The position numbers and the translations under genes are program-made. A DNA stretch of 64,000 nt, taken from an uncultured Bacteroidales bacterium (GTDB lineage: Bacteria > Bacteroidota > Bacteroidia > Bacteroidales > UBA932). Under the pieces are notes generated by a model. It had not been told where the DNA came from. It searched no databases and was given only the letters and a program-made list of their open reading frames with translations. This document shows, piece by piece, positions 41,590 through 52,200 of this stretch (position 1 is its first letter; every line of letters starts with the position of its first letter). The stretch covers positions 1 to 64,000 of the forward strand of contig UQYV01000016.1 of NCBI GenBank assembly GCA_900545245.1, written 5' to 3'.

Positions 41590-43729
41590 TTGCTATGAGT
41601 TCTTTTGCGACCTCAAGAGGAGAGTCAAATGGTTTTGTATTGCTGTGATAAGGGGTGTTAATCCATTCTTCCTCCCATTCGTCGAGCATTCCGGCTTTTT
41701 CGGAGAAATGGATTTCGAGTCTCGGAATGTAGTAGTCGCGTATGAGTCCGGACCAGAATCTCGCTGCATAGTCTTCCTGCCCGCCGCCCCAAGTGGTGAT
41801 GAGCCTCTTGGCATTAGATTCCCTGCGGTCTTTTTCAAGTGCGCTGCCTTCCTCGCCCCTTGCATCCGAAATCCATCTGTCAAGCCTGTGGAGAGGATGT
41901 GAAGCGAGCAGACGGTCCACGTCGGAGAGTATGGCGACGGTCTTTCCCAATTCTTCCCGGCCCTTTTCCGTGCGTCCGAGTTTGAGAGCCTTCTCATAAT
42001 GTCTGTCAGCGAGTTCCGCAAGATAGAGAGCCGAAAACTCGACGGCATCGTTGAAATAGAGAGGGGAGTCGCATTTGTCCGAGAGACTGAGGAATATCTT
42101 CACTGCCTTTCCGAAATCGTCGTCAATTCCGTGGCGGCTGACTCTTCTTCTGTCGTGAGTGACTGTCTGCCAGGTGAAACGAGGGTAGGAATAGAGCGAA
42201 CTGTATACGCTCTTGTGCAGGAGCTTCCAAGCCTCTCTCATCTGATTGTCACAGAAACCGTAGCGGGCGCGGCAGTAGCTTTCGAGCCATCTGTCGATGT
42301 CGATGCTCTCCCTTGTCCAGCCCATATCTGCGAGCAGTTCATAGACGATTTCATTGTTTTCAAGACCTTCCGGCGCACTGCCGAAGCCTACGAGATTTTT
42401 GGAGTATTCCGAAGCGAGAGCCTCTGCGGAAGCAGTTGCATACATATCCAAATCTCCTGTCGGGAGAACTTTGCCTCCGAAATTCGGCACATAGCTGAAT
42501 ATCCATTTCTTGCCGTGGAAACCTTCCTGCACTTTCCAGGTCTGCTCTGTGTGCCAAACCCATTTAGGGTAGTCGTTTCCCAGGTCGATGATTATCATCT
42601 TGTCGTCAGGAACTCCGGAGAGCATAGCCTTGAGGCTTTCCGGGTCCCAGAAATCGTGCTGATATCCGAAAGTCCATCCTTGGGTGACCCAGATGGCATC
42701 GGAGTCGCCTGCGCTGATGGAGTTGTAGATTGCTTTTCCGTATTCTGCAAGAAGTTTGTGTTTGCCCTCGGCGTCGCCTTCCTCTACAGGCAATTTCATC
42801 TCGTTGAAACTGTCTGAAAGCCAATACTTTGCCTTGCCAAATTCTTTTTCCCACTCCCGTACGAAAAGTTTTCCGATTTTGGTGAACCACGGTGAGTCTG
42901 GGGAGAGTACGCAGGCATTGTCCTCCAGCGGGAAGCCTCCCCAGGTGAGCTGCCTTGCCTGGATTTCAGGATGTTTTTTCATCAATGCGGGCGGGATGAA
43001 TCCTGCGAATGCCGGGGCTACAGGTTCCATTCCGAGTTCTCTCATCCTGTCGAGTATCTTGTGCTGGAGTTCAATCTGGGAATTGTGCCAGTTGTCGTCG
43101 AGAGGGCCGTCGAAGCGGTTCAGATTGCCCATTCTGTGCCAAGGAAGATGTGCGGCTCCTGTGAAGAAACTGTCGATTTCGTCGGCTTCAAGTCCGAGTT
43201 TAAGCCATACTCTCTTTGCAATAGCCTCGGCTGCAACGCTTGCAAGCGGCATATTCACTCCGTGAAGAGCCATCCAGTCAATTTCCTGAGACCATCTCTC
43301 CCATCCCCAATAAGGAGTGGTGTAGCCGAAGGTGCAGACATTGAGGAAGTAGCGCAGCTCATAAGGAGAGACGGCTTCTTCGTCCCAGTCCGGCCAAATC
43401 TCTGGAATGTCCAGTTTGCTTCCGCTCCAGCATATCATCGAGCCGCAGGCTTCGCGGAGGTATCTGTCCATAGCATAACAGATTGCGCTCGGACTGCTTC
43501 CCCCGATGCTGAGCAGACCGCCGGTCGCTTCGATTTCAAATCTGTCCAATCCCTCTTCCGTAGTAGGGATGGTTTTGAATGAGACATTTTCGAGTTTTCC
43601 TATTGTCCTCTCAATCACCCCTTGAGCGGCATTAATGCATTTTTCTTCAGCGCTTTTTTCCCCTTTACAAGAAAAGAAAAGCGGGACGAGAGCGAATGAG
43701 ACAAAGATTCCTATGACTTTTTTCATCAT
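41579..43729 (-). CDS. GH89 alpha-N-acetylglucosaminidase lipoprotein (second)
   Basis: The 716-residue enzyme has a lipobox (LVPLFFSC, Cys 21) and the same GH89 domain order as its neighbour: YFLNVCTFGYTTPYWGWERW, WMALHGVNMPLASVAAE, WLSDSFNEMKLP and GFGSAPEGLENNEIVYEL, with the expected catalytic glutamates in SFNEM and PEGLE. Sequence identity to the next gene is only moderate, so the pair probably differs in linkage or acceptor rather than being a recent duplication. It follows a lipoprotein of unknown function by 76 bases. Confidence 0.92.
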   Translation of the reverse strand: MMKKVIGIFVSFALVPLFFSCKGEKSAEEKCINAAQGVIERTIGKLENVSFKTIPTTEEGLDRFEIEATGGLLSIGGSSPSAICYAMDRYLREACGSMICWSGSKLDIPEIWPDWDEEAVSPYELRYFLNVCTFGYTTPYWGWERWSQEIDWMALHGVNMPLASVAAEAIAKRVWLKLGLEADEIDSFFTGAAHLPWHRMGNLNRFDGPLDDNWHNSQIELQHKILDRMRELGMEPVAPAFAGFIPPALMKKHPEIQARQLTWGGFPLEDNACVLSPDSPWFTKIGKLFVREWEKEFGKAKYWLSDSFNEMKLPVEEGDAEGKHKLLAEYGKAIYNSISAGDSDAIWVTQGWTFGYQHDFWDPESLKAMLSGVPDDKMIIIDLGNDYPKWVWHTEQTWKVQEGFHGKKWIFSYVPNFGGKVLPTGDLDMYATASAEALASEYSKNLVGFGSAPEGLENNEIVYELLADMGWTRESIDIDRWLESYCRARYGFCDNQMREAWKLLHKSVYSSLYSYPRFTWQTVTHDRRRVSRHGIDDDFGKAVKIFLSLSDKCDSPLYFNDAVEFSALYLAELADRHYEKALKLGRTEKGREELGKTVAILSDVDRLLASHPLHRLDRWISDARGEEGSALEKDRRESNAKRLITTWGGGQEDYAARFWSGLIRDYYIPRLEIHFSEKAGMLDEWEEEWINTPYHSNTKPFDSPLEVAKELIANEK

Positions 43730-43805
43730 CGAAGCGAGTTTTGTATTTATAAAATATAGAAGACGGGGAGAAGGTCAGTCCTCCCCGCCTTGAGGTTTGC
43801 AGGGC

Positions 43806-45089
43806 TTATTCTGCGATTTCGCACTGAGTCTTGATGTCAAGATATACAGGTTTCATAAAAAGATCCTTTGCCTTTTCCCTGTCGATGTACCTCTTGCCGT
43901 CTTTTTCTACAAAGCACTTGCTGTCATCGTATTCAAACTGCACAATCTGCATAATTCCGTAGTAGTAGCGAGGGTTTTCCTCTCCTTCCTTCTTTCTCTC
44001 TGAACGGAATATAATGTAGTCACCTGCTCTATACTGCTCAGTAGGAGCTTTTGTTGCCTTATCTCCTGCATTATTCCATTTGCGCAAGAATGTACTACCT
44101 CCAAAGTTGGTAGGATTTTCTTCTTCTCCAAGAGTGGAATTGTCAAGTTTTCTCTGGATTTCGCCGAGAGCGTAGAAGGCTTTGATTTTCTCAAGATTCG
44201 TTTTCGGGCTTTTAAGATTGAGGAAAATCCTGTCAATTTCCTTGAACAGTTCCTCTTTGTAGTCCTTTCCGGACCAGCTGCCTCTGTAGCGGTTCATTTT
44301 GAAATTAAGATCAATGTTTTCATCCTTAATCTGGTGATCTCCATATTGGTAAAGATCACACTGGCGTCCTGTTGTGCCACCTCCGAGCGAACTTGCCTTC
44401 ATTATACTGAACATATAACCCCTCTGACTTCCGAAGATTACGTTGTTCTCTGTGTTTTGTAAAGCATTAAGGAAGCAGAAACTTGCGTTCTTTCCGTCAA
44501 CAGCGAGGAGTTCGTTGAGACTGAGTATGTGCTCAATCTTGCCATTTACTTTCACTCCGTGCATAGAGAAGAAAGATTTGGTGTCAGAGCCTGCGCCTGT
44601 ATTGGGAGTTGGGAACTCTTCCGGACAGTTTTTGTTATTCTTGACAATGTTGTCAGGATAGAGAGCTACAACATCGTTGAACCAGACATCTCCCTTTGGC
44701 TCTCCTGTAACCTTCGGAGCGTCAAAGTAGAACTTCTTGGACGCATCGGCAGACGAGAGCACGACTTCGATAGCGTCAATCTCCTGTGAGTCTGCGAAGA
44801 ATTCTACGGACGCAACTGTTCCATCAATAGTCCCTTCCTGGCCTTCACCCACAACAGTGAATGTTCCGTCCTCTGCTTTCTTTGCACCGCTGAAAACAGC
44901 CTTTGAAACGGCTGTGGTACCTGTGAACGAGCCGCTGAGATTGACCGGCTCTCCGTATGGAAGCGCCTCGATTTTCTCAAGCGTAAACTCAACTTCGAGT
45001 TCCTTTACGCTGTCGTCTTTTTCATTGTTTTTCTGGCAGCCCGCGAACAATATGGTCAGCGCTGCTGCAAAAAGTAATGATTTTTTCAT
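43806..45089 (-). CDS. Unknown lipoprotein of the GH89 locus
   Basis: The 427-residue protein has a clear lipobox (LTILFAGC, Cys 18) followed by an acidic N-terminal region and several beta-strand segments such as VSKAVFSGAKKAEDGTFTVV. The C-terminal half is polar and helical, with RGDSWSGKDY-like and RNAKDLF segments. I recognise no family. SusE/SusF-type surface glycan-binding lipoproteins occupy this kind of position, and that is the best positional guess. It is 60 bases from the EEP gene before it and 76 from the GH89 gene after it. Confidence 0.65.
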   Translation of the reverse strand: MKKSLLFAAALTILFAGCQKNNEKDDSVKELEVEFTLEKIEALPYGEPVNLSGSFTGTTAVSKAVFSGAKKAEDGTFTVVGEGQEGTIDGTVASVEFFADSQEIDAIEVVLSSADASKKFYFDAPKVTGEPKGDVWFNDVVALYPDNIVKNNKNCPEEFPTPNTGAGSDTKSFFSMHGVKVNGKIEHILSLNELLAVDGKNASFCFLNALQNTENNVIFGSQRGYMFSIMKASSLGGGTTGRQCDLYQYGDHQIKDENIDLNFKMNRYRGSWSGKDYKEELFKEIDRIFLNLKSPKTNLEKIKAFYALGEIQRKLDNSTLGEEENPTNFGGSTFLRKWNNAGDKATKAPTEQYRAGDYIIFRSERKKEGEENPRYYYGIMQIVQFEYDDSKCFVEKDGKRYIDREKAKDLFMKPVYLDIKTQCEIAE

Positions 45090-45149
45090 TTTTTGTTGTT
45101 TAATAAGTGGTTAATAATATGTTTGTTGTTCACTTTACAATAGTGTCAT

Positions 45150-45923
45150 TTATTTGATTTCGACATCCGCATAGATAGGGAAGTGGTCGGAAAGAAGCCT
45201 CCGGCGATCCACTGCGGTTTCGATGAGTTTCACTCCGGCGCCTTTCTTTGCATAGATGTAGTCGATTTTGATGGAAGGCGACATTGTGCTGAAGGTCAGT
45301 TCCCGATTAGTGAGTTCATCCCATCCTTTTCTGAGGAATTCCATCTCGGGACTGTCCGGTTCCGCGTTCATATCCCCTGCGAGGAAAACAGGATTTGAGA
45401 TTTTCTTCAGCTTTTTCCGGATGAATTTCACCTGTTCGAGTCTCAGCTCCGAAGAAGAAACTTCGAGGTGGGTGCAGACATAGCTTACAATCTGTCCGTC
45501 AGGGAGTTCAATGTCTGCAAGGAGCATTGCCCTCTGCTCCGTGCCCTTGCTGTGAGGGAGAAGTATCCTTTCGCTGCGGACGATAGGGTAGCGGCTCAGT
45601 AGCCCTATGCCGTAGTATCCGCCCCTGTAGTCAATGGTTTTGGCATAGATTCCGAACATACCCGTTTCCCGTGCGAGTTCGTTGATGAATTTGACCCCGT
45701 TCTGTTTCGGAGCCCTCTCTCTGTAGGTCGCCCAGTCACATTCCTGAAGTGCGACAATGTCAGCATCTAAAGACTTGATGTAGGAGCCTATTTCCTCCAT
45801 AGAGGCGAGTTCTCCGAATCGGAGGTTGTAACTCATCAGGCGCAGTTTTCCGTTTCCGGCAAAGCCTGCGCTGCAAATGAGAATGGCTGCTGCAAATGCT
45901 ATAAATCTGAATTTTTTGCTCAT
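45150..45923 (-). CDS. Secreted endonuclease/exonuclease/phosphatase (EEP) family hydrolase
   Basis: The 257-residue protein has a signal peptide (FIAFAAAILICSAGFA) and the EEP fold motifs: SYNLRFG, ALQECDW (metal-binding Glu), GIGLLSRYP, VCTHLEVSS, LAGDMNAEPDS and SDHFPIYADV with the catalytic Asp-His. The superfamily hydrolyses phosphodiesters or phosphomonoesters in nucleic acids, sphingomyelin and inositol phosphates; the substrate here is unknown. It overlaps the upstream lipoprotein gene by 4 bases. Being in an export-type glycan locus, it may remove a phosphate linkage from the glycan. Confidence 0.88.
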   Translation of the reverse strand: MSKKFRFIAFAAAILICSAGFAGNGKLRLMSYNLRFGELASMEEIGSYIKSLDADIVALQECDWATYRERAPKQNGVKFINELARETGMFGIYAKTIDYRGGYYGIGLLSRYPIVRSERILLPHSKGTEQRAMLLADIELPDGQIVSYVCTHLEVSSSELRLEQVKFIRKKLKKISNPVFLAGDMNAEPDSPEMEFLRKGWDELTNRELTFSTMSPSIKIDYIYAKKGAGVKLIETAVDRRRLLSDHFPIYADVEIK

Positions 45924-46705
45924 AATTTTATTTTCTCAATTGTAATTCTGTAATATCCGAGATTCACCGTTTTTTTGCTTTCAGCACCGCGGCAGACGTA
46001 TTCCGGCGGACAGATGACATAGAGACTCCAGCCCTCGGTTCCTTCAGAAATGAATGAACGGCAACATTGTGCTTTAACCTTTTGTTCAAGCTCTTTTTCA
46101 AGTCCGTTCTTCACCCGTCCTATTATGACAGCATCTCCTGAAAGTTTCACTCCTTTTTTGCTGAAAATTTCATCCAACTGGGAAATCTTGTCGATTCTGC
46201 CCGTGTAGATGGTCGTCCTGCCGGGGATGCCAGTCTGGATGTGTATATTCGCTCCACTGAGAAAAACATCTGAATCATATATGCCGTCGAAATCCGAAAC
46301 CATTGTTTTGGTGATGATTCCGCAGCCTTTCGTTACCTGCTTTCCGCTCGGCTCCTGCTGGGCGAAAAGTGGCCAGACATTGTTGCCTGAACAAATTTTG
46401 AGAAGAGGCGATGGCTCTCCGGCGGTGAAATCCATTCTGTCAAAGAAGAACATCACTGCCTTTTTTCCATCCTCTCCGAGAACATGGTTCTTTGCGATGC
46501 CGATGTCCCTTCGGATGAAATAACTGTCTTCATCTTTGAGGTCGGTGAAATAATCCACTGCGAACGTGTTATTGGCATTCATCTCAGCCGGAGGTTCGGG
46601 CACGGACGGTGAAGACGGAATGACGGGATTTTCCGGATTCGGATTTTTGTCACAGGCGCACAGAAGCGATGCGGCAAGTGCTGCTATGAATAAAAACCTT
46701 TTCAT
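45920..46705 (-). CDS. Unknown lipoprotein between the two EEP genes
   Basis: The product is about 261 residues, with a lipobox (LAASLLCAC, Cys near residue 18) and a Pro/Asn-rich spacer (NPNPENPVIPSSPSVPEPP) typical of surface-exposed Bacteroidota lipoproteins. After the spacer is a compact domain with VDYFTDLKDEDSYFIRRD and GGAIIIGRV-like strands (AVIIGRVKNG). I recognise no family. It lies between, and overlaps or abuts, two EEP hydrolase genes, so it is probably their partner. An in-frame ATG at 46720 would overlap the upstream gene; 46705 gives a cleaner signal. Confidence 0.7.
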   Translation of the reverse strand: MKRFLFIAALAASLLCACDKNPNPENPVIPSSPSVPEPPAEMNANNTFAVDYFTDLKDEDSYFIRRDIGIAKNHVLGEDGKKAVMFFFDRMDFTAGEPSPLLKICSGNNVWPLFAQQEPSGKQVTKGCGIITKTMVSDFDGIYDSDVFLSGANIHIQTGIPGRTTIYTGRIDKISQLDEIFSKKGVKLSGDAVIIGRVKNGLEKELEQKVKAQCCRSFISEGTEGWSLYVICPPEYVCRGAESKKTVNLGYYRITIEKIKL

Positions 46706-46706
46706 C

Positions 46707-47510
46707 TCAGTTCTCCTCATAAATTACATCAGCCATCACAAAGCAATGGTCGGACAGATCCGGTCTTGCGATGATTTCATATTTTGTGTATTTCCATTTC
46801 TTCGGATAACCCATCACATAGTCGAGCTTCCTGTTCGGTTTGTCGGAAGGTATGGTGAAGCCTGTCCCTTCTCCGATTTCCTGCCAGGTGTTCTTGGCAT
46901 ACTTAATCTGGTCACTGTCTTCCCTTGCGTTGAAATCCCCTATTAGCAGGCTCGGAGTCCGTTTGTCTTGAACGAACATTTTTTTGTTCACGTCAGCGAT
47001 GTTGCGGATAGTGAGTTCGGGAGTTTCAAGTGCGAGATGCGTGGTCGCAACCCTCACCGTTGCACCCTCAGGCAGATTGATGTAAATCCAAGCTGTGCTT
47101 CGGGGCTCCCGCGCTCCCTCATTTCTGAGGTCGGTTATGATTTTCTCCGCCTTCATAAAGGGATATTTGCTCAAAATCGCCACTCCGAAACCGCCGCCCT
47201 GATAGATGAACGACTGGCTCCAGAATGGGAACATCCCCGTAGCTGCGGCCAATTCGTTGAGAAAGTCCTTGTTTCCGTTGCGCTTTGTCATATAATCAAC
47301 TTCTTGCAGGCAGACTACGTCCGGAGCATATTCGTTGATTAACGCGGCATAGGGTTCGACTTTGTGGGAGGCATATTCCGCTCCTTCCTTGATGTTCATC
47401 GACATCACTCTGAGGCTAAGCCTTTCTCCGGCAAAAGCCTGCCGAAAAGAGGTGCAAATAGCCGTGATTGTGAGCATCAATGCAATTGTGATATTTCGTG
47501 TCTTAATCAT
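46707..47510 (-). CDS. Secreted EEP-family hydrolase (second)
   Basis: The protein (about 267 residues) has a signal peptide (IALMLTITAICTSFRQAFA) and EEP motifs: SMNIKEGAEY, CLQEVDYMT (metal Glu), VAILSKYP, ATTHLALE, IGDFNAREDSDQ, RKLDYVM and LSDHCFVMADV. It is a paralogue of the EEP gene two positions downstream. The frame extends to 47558 into the end of SusD; I use the ATG at 47510 because it gives a proper signal peptide. The gap to SusD is 19 bases. Confidence 0.88.
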   Translation of the reverse strand: MIKTRNITIALMLTITAICTSFRQAFAGERLSLRVMSMNIKEGAEYASHKVEPYAALINEYAPDVVCLQEVDYMTKRNGNKDFLNELAAATGMFPFWSQSFIYQGGGFGVAILSKYPFMKAEKIITDLRNEGAREPRSTAWIYINLPEGATVRVATTHLALETPELTIRNIADVNKKMFVQDKRTPSLLIGDFNAREDSDQIKYAKNTWQEIGEGTGFTIPSDKPNRKLDYVMGYPKKWKYTKYEIIARPDLSDHCFVMADVIYEEN

Positions 47511-47529
47511 TTCGTTCTTGTGGGTTTGA

Positions 47530-49218
47530 TCAGTTCCACCCCGGGTTGTTTGGGGCAAGATTCGGATTCAGCTGCATTTGTGCGAACGGAATCGGGAACA
47601 GATAATTCTTTTCCGGATTAAACTTTCTGCCGGTTTCAAGAAGAAGATACTCTTCGCCGCCAACAGTTTTCCAAGTAAGGTCGCTGAGTTTGACACTGAT
47701 TCTGGATTGGTCTATCCAACGTTTGTTTACGCCGAGCAAATCCTGCCCGAAAATTTCTCCCATCTTCCATCTCCTGAGGTCGAACGGACGCATTCCCTCG
47801 AAGAAAAGCTCTATCTTCCTCTCCCTTCTGATTTCGCTGAGCATATCTGAACCTGCCGGAATTGTGGAGAGTGTCAGATGAACCATTCCGACGCGGTCGC
47901 GGAGCAGGTTGATGCTCTTGTCGAGTTCGTCCTGTGTGATTGCTCCTTTCTTCATAAAAACAGCTTCTGCATAGTTGAGGAGAACTTCACCGACGCGGAA
48001 CATTACGATGTCGTTGTCATCGTGCCCGACCCACGGAGTTGTGGAGATTTCAGCGTACTTTCGTGTGTAGTAGCCGGTATATGTCATACATCCGTCTTTG
48101 GAGTTGTCGAATTTCGGATAAGTGAAGATAGTCGGGTCTGTGTTGAGCAAATCTCCGCTTGCGCCGGCTCTCCATTCGCTTCCCGGTGCCATAATGGACT
48201 GAACCATTCGAGGGTCGCGATTCTGGAATATCTCTTCGTATGAATTGCAGGTTTTCGGATCCCAGATTTTACCGTCTGATGTGAGATAGGACTCAATCAT
48301 AGTTTTTGTCGGAAGCCATCTTGCATAGTCATTGTCCACCCAGACTTCGCCCGTAAGGTTGTGTGAAGAGAACGCGGCTTTGCCGAGGTCGTAGTTGAAG
48401 ACCTGCGCAAGCAGCGTCTCGTGGTTGTCGGCATTTCTTGACGCCCTTCCCGTGTAGTTGAAGAGGTTCAGATAGTCAACATCCGGTTTGCCGGTGGAAT
48501 ACAGATGGTGATAACTGTCGGACATCACTTTTTCTGATGCCTTTATACATTTGTCCCACATTTCATTGCAGAGATAAATGCGGGAGAGCAGTGCCCAAGC
48601 TGCCGCTTGTGAAACGTGTCCGAATTCGGCAGATGCAGCCTCAATGTGTTCAGGGAGAGCAGGAAGATGCTCTTCAAGGTCTTTGGTGATACTTTTGATG
48701 ATTTCCGCCTTCGGGTCTCTGCTGCGGTAAACGTCGGGAGAATTGATGTTCAGCTCTTCTGTGATGTAAGGGACATCTCCCCAAAACTCTGTCAGAAGCC
48801 AGTAGTTGAATGCACGGTAGAAATAGGCTTCTGCCGCGAATCTCTCCAATATGGCGGGGCTGACGGCGGTAGCGCGTTTGTAGTTGTTGAGGTAGTAATT
48901 TGTTCGGCCTATGCAGTAGTAGGCGTTTCTCCATGCGCTGTTCAGCTGTGAAATGTCGGTTGTCAGATTGCCTCCGCCTATCGTTCTCCAAGCCGTTGTG
49001 ACTGCCCATGGCACACAGTCAGCCTGAATCTCGGTTCTGTTCAGCCAGTCCTTTCCCATCATCGAACTTGTGAATGAATAGGCTACGCTCCTGACGTGTG
49101 TCTCCGTCTGCCAGAAATTGGCGTCCGTGAGCGTGTCCTGTGGCATCCTGTCCAGAAAACTGTCGTTGCAGGATATCAGTGCGACCAGAGCCGCTATTGT
49201 TGCTATATATTTTTTCAT
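47530..49218 (-). CDS. SusD/RagB-family nutrient-binding outer-membrane lipoprotein
   Basis: The 562-residue protein has a lipobox (LVALISC, Cys 17) and typical SusD motifs: SFLDRMPQDTLTDANFWQT, EAYFYRAFNYWLLTEFWGDVPYITE, tetratricopeptide-type helices, and a C-terminal RRERKIELFFEGMRPFDLRRW followed by YLFPIPFAQMQLNPNL. SusD proteins cap the matching SusC porin and hand the glycan over. It starts 6 bases after susC. Confidence 0.94.
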   Translation of the reverse strand: MKKYIATIAALVALISCNDSFLDRMPQDTLTDANFWQTETHVRSVAYSFTSSMMGKDWLNRTEIQADCVPWAVTTAWRTIGGGNLTTDISQLNSAWRNAYYCIGRTNYYLNNYKRATAVSPAILERFAAEAYFYRAFNYWLLTEFWGDVPYITEELNINSPDVYRSRDPKAEIIKSITKDLEEHLPALPEHIEAASAEFGHVSQAAAWALLSRIYLCNEMWDKCIKASEKVMSDSYHHLYSTGKPDVDYLNLFNYTGRASRNADNHETLLAQVFNYDLGKAAFSSHNLTGEVWVDNDYARWLPTKTMIESYLTSDGKIWDPKTCNSYEEIFQNRDPRMVQSIMAPGSEWRAGASGDLLNTDPTIFTYPKFDNSKDGCMTYTGYYTRKYAEISTTPWVGHDDNDIVMFRVGEVLLNYAEAVFMKKGAITQDELDKSINLLRDRVGMVHLTLSTIPAGSDMLSEIRRERKIELFFEGMRPFDLRRWKMGEIFGQDLLGVNKRWIDQSRISVKLSDLTWKTVGGEEYLLLETGRKFNPEKNYLFPIPFAQMQLNPNLAPNNPGWN

Positions 49219-49224
49219 CGTCTG

Positions 49225-52200
49225 TTACTTGAAATTAATGTCAATACCGAATACTACAGTTTTGATTTGAGGGTAGTATCCACCTTTGGAAACCGGTGTC
49301 TCCGGGTCGTAAGACTTGAAGAACTTGGTGAATGTCAAAAGGTTGTCAGCAGAAACATATACTCTCAGCTTTTCCATTCTCGCCTTTGAGGATATTTTCT
49401 TCGGGAGAGTGTATCCCAGCTGGACATTCTTCAGACGCAGATAAGAAGCATCTTCAAGCCAGAATGTCGATAATGCCTTCTGGTTGAAGTCGGTGCAGTA
49501 GGTCAGGCGCGGATACGTCGCGTTAGGATTGGGATTTGTCTCCACATTATATCTGTCCAGATGGACTTTTTGCGGATAAGCGGCCATATCCTGCAAAGCG
49601 TGGCGTGCTGTTCCCGTAAGGTATCCGTCGCATTTGCCCACTCCCTGGAGCATAAAGCTGAAGTCAATACCTTTCCATCCCAATTCTCCGCGGAAACTGT
49701 AGGTGTAACGCGGAATGTTGCTTCCGATGACTGTTTTGTCATATTCTGGAGAGATTCTCCCGTCCGGTTCACCATTCGGGCCACCGAGATCTTTATATTT
49801 GATGTCACCTGGCTGGTATTGGTTGCCCAAGACTACAGGAATTTTAGGGATATTGTAGGTGTGAGTCTCCGGGTTGCTGATTTTGAAGTCTTCCGGAGTC
49901 ATCAGACCTTCGGCGATGTAGCCGTAGAAAGCGTCAATAGGGTAGCCTACCTGACGGATTTGGTCTCCGCTCAAATCGGGCTGGTTTCCTCCGAGATCAA
50001 TGATTTTGTTTCTGACATCCGACAAGTTTGCAGATACGGAGTAGAAGAAGTCGCCAATCTGGTCTTTCCAGTCGATATTCATTTCCCAACCGGTGTTGTT
50101 GACTTTTCCTGCGTTCTGCTCGGAAGGTTTTGCACCAATCTGTGCAGGGTAGTTGAGCATAAGAAGTATGCCTTCTGTATTCTTTGTGTACCAGTCGAAA
50201 GTGAATCCCAATCTGTTGTTGAACATAAGGAGGTCGAATCCGAGGTCGAGCATCTTGATTGTTTCCCAAGAAAGCTTAGGGTTGGAAAGGCTGGACTGCA
50301 CATAAGCGGTAGTCGGATTCTTTCCTATAAGAGAAACGTGGTCGTCGTGGCTCTTCAATGCTTCAAGCACGGAAAGGTATGGGTAGTTGGATGAACCTAC
50401 ATACTGGTTTCCGAGCATACCCCAGGAAGCTCTGATTTTGAGATTGTCAACATATTTTTTCGCCGCTTCCATCCATTTTTCTTCTGAAATTCTCCAAGCC
50501 CCGGAAACCGATGGGAAAAGACCTCCACGATGGTCTCTGTGGAAACGCGAAGACAGGTCGTAACGCAGATTCACCTCAAGAAGATAGCGTTCGGCAAAAT
50601 TATAGGTGAGACGGCCGAATCCCGAACGGATTGCCCAACTTGCAAAATATGCGTTGTTACTCATTGTCGAAGCGTCTCCCAAGTTGAGGGTCGGATTATA
50701 TTCTGTGAGCAAGTTGTTTCGGCTTGCTTCGAAACGGTTGAATTCGCTCCATTCCTGTGACATTCCGACAACTCCTCCGATATTGTGCCTTCCGAAACTG
50801 AAATCAAAGTTGCTTTGCAGGATGAGGGATTGCTGAAGGTGGCGGATATCTTTGTTTGTCAGAGAATTAGGACTTTGTGTGGTGTGGGTTGAACCATCTT
50901 CGGGATTTTTGAAAGTTATAGTTTTCTTGAGTATGTCCGCAAAACCATTTCTTGAAGATACATTATATGTGACGGTGGCATCCCAGCCTTTGAGAATGTC
51001 CACCTTGATTGTGTTGTGAAGATTGACAGTCTCGTTTTTCATATTTGAATGTCCGCCGTCGGTGAGAGTCGCAAGCGGATTGGTGTTTCCTCCGCCATAA
51101 GCCCAAGTTCCGTCGGTATAGCGTACCGGGGCGTTCGGAGCGATACGCATTGCAGTATAAATCGCACCGCCACCGCTGGAAAGCGAATTTATCGGAGCAG
51201 TCACCTTGCTGTTGACATAGCTGACGTTAGTGGTGAAATGTACGCGGTCGAGAATGGTGGTGTTGAGTTTTATTCTGAAATTATGACGGTTTTCTCCTGT
51301 GGTGCTGCCGGCCGTGAGTCCCTTCTGGTCGAAGTATCTGTAGGATGCCATATAAGCGAGTTTGCCGGCTCTGCCATTGATACCGAGTGTGACGTTGTAT
51401 TGAGGTGCCGTCTTTTTCATAACCTCGCGAACCCAATTGGTGTTGGCGAAGTAGTTTGGCGATGAGCCGCTTCTTACTTTTTCAAAATCTGCTTCAGACC
51501 AAATTGGAGGAGTGCCGACATTGACGCGGGACTCGTTGTCGAGGGTCATAAATTCAATGGCATCACACATCTCCGGGAGCCTTGTAGGCGCCTGTATGCC
51601 GTAATATGCCCCGAAGTTGATTGTCGGTTCTGCCGAAAGCTTGGACAGAGATTTGGTCGTGACGAGAAGCACACCGTTCGCGGCACGTGCTCCGTAGATT
51701 GCAGAGGATGCGGCATCTTTGAGAATCGACATTGATTCGATGTCCTCGGGATTGAGGGTGGAAAGGTCGCCTTCCACGCCATCGACGAGAATGAGAGGCG
51801 CGGCATTACCGATTGTTCCGATACCACGGACGCGAATTGTGGTCATTGATTCTCCCGGCTGTCCGCTCGGACTTACGACAGTCACGCCGGGGAGCATTCC
51901 CTGAATGCCGGAATTGAGGTTCGAAATAGGTCTTGAAGCCATATCTTCCGAACTTATCATCGCCACAGCGCCGGTAAGGTTGACTTTCTTCTGCACGCCG
52001 TATCCGACAACCACAGTCTCTTCAATCATCTGGCTGTCTTCAATGAGCATGATGTTTTTTGCTGCTGCGGAACCTGCCGCAACAATTCTTTCTTTGTAGC
52101 CGAGGCTGCTGATGTGGAGCTTTGTATCAGCGGAGGGAACGACGAGTTCCCAATGCCCGTCGGCATCTGTAACTGCCCCACCCTCAGAGCCTTCGATAAG

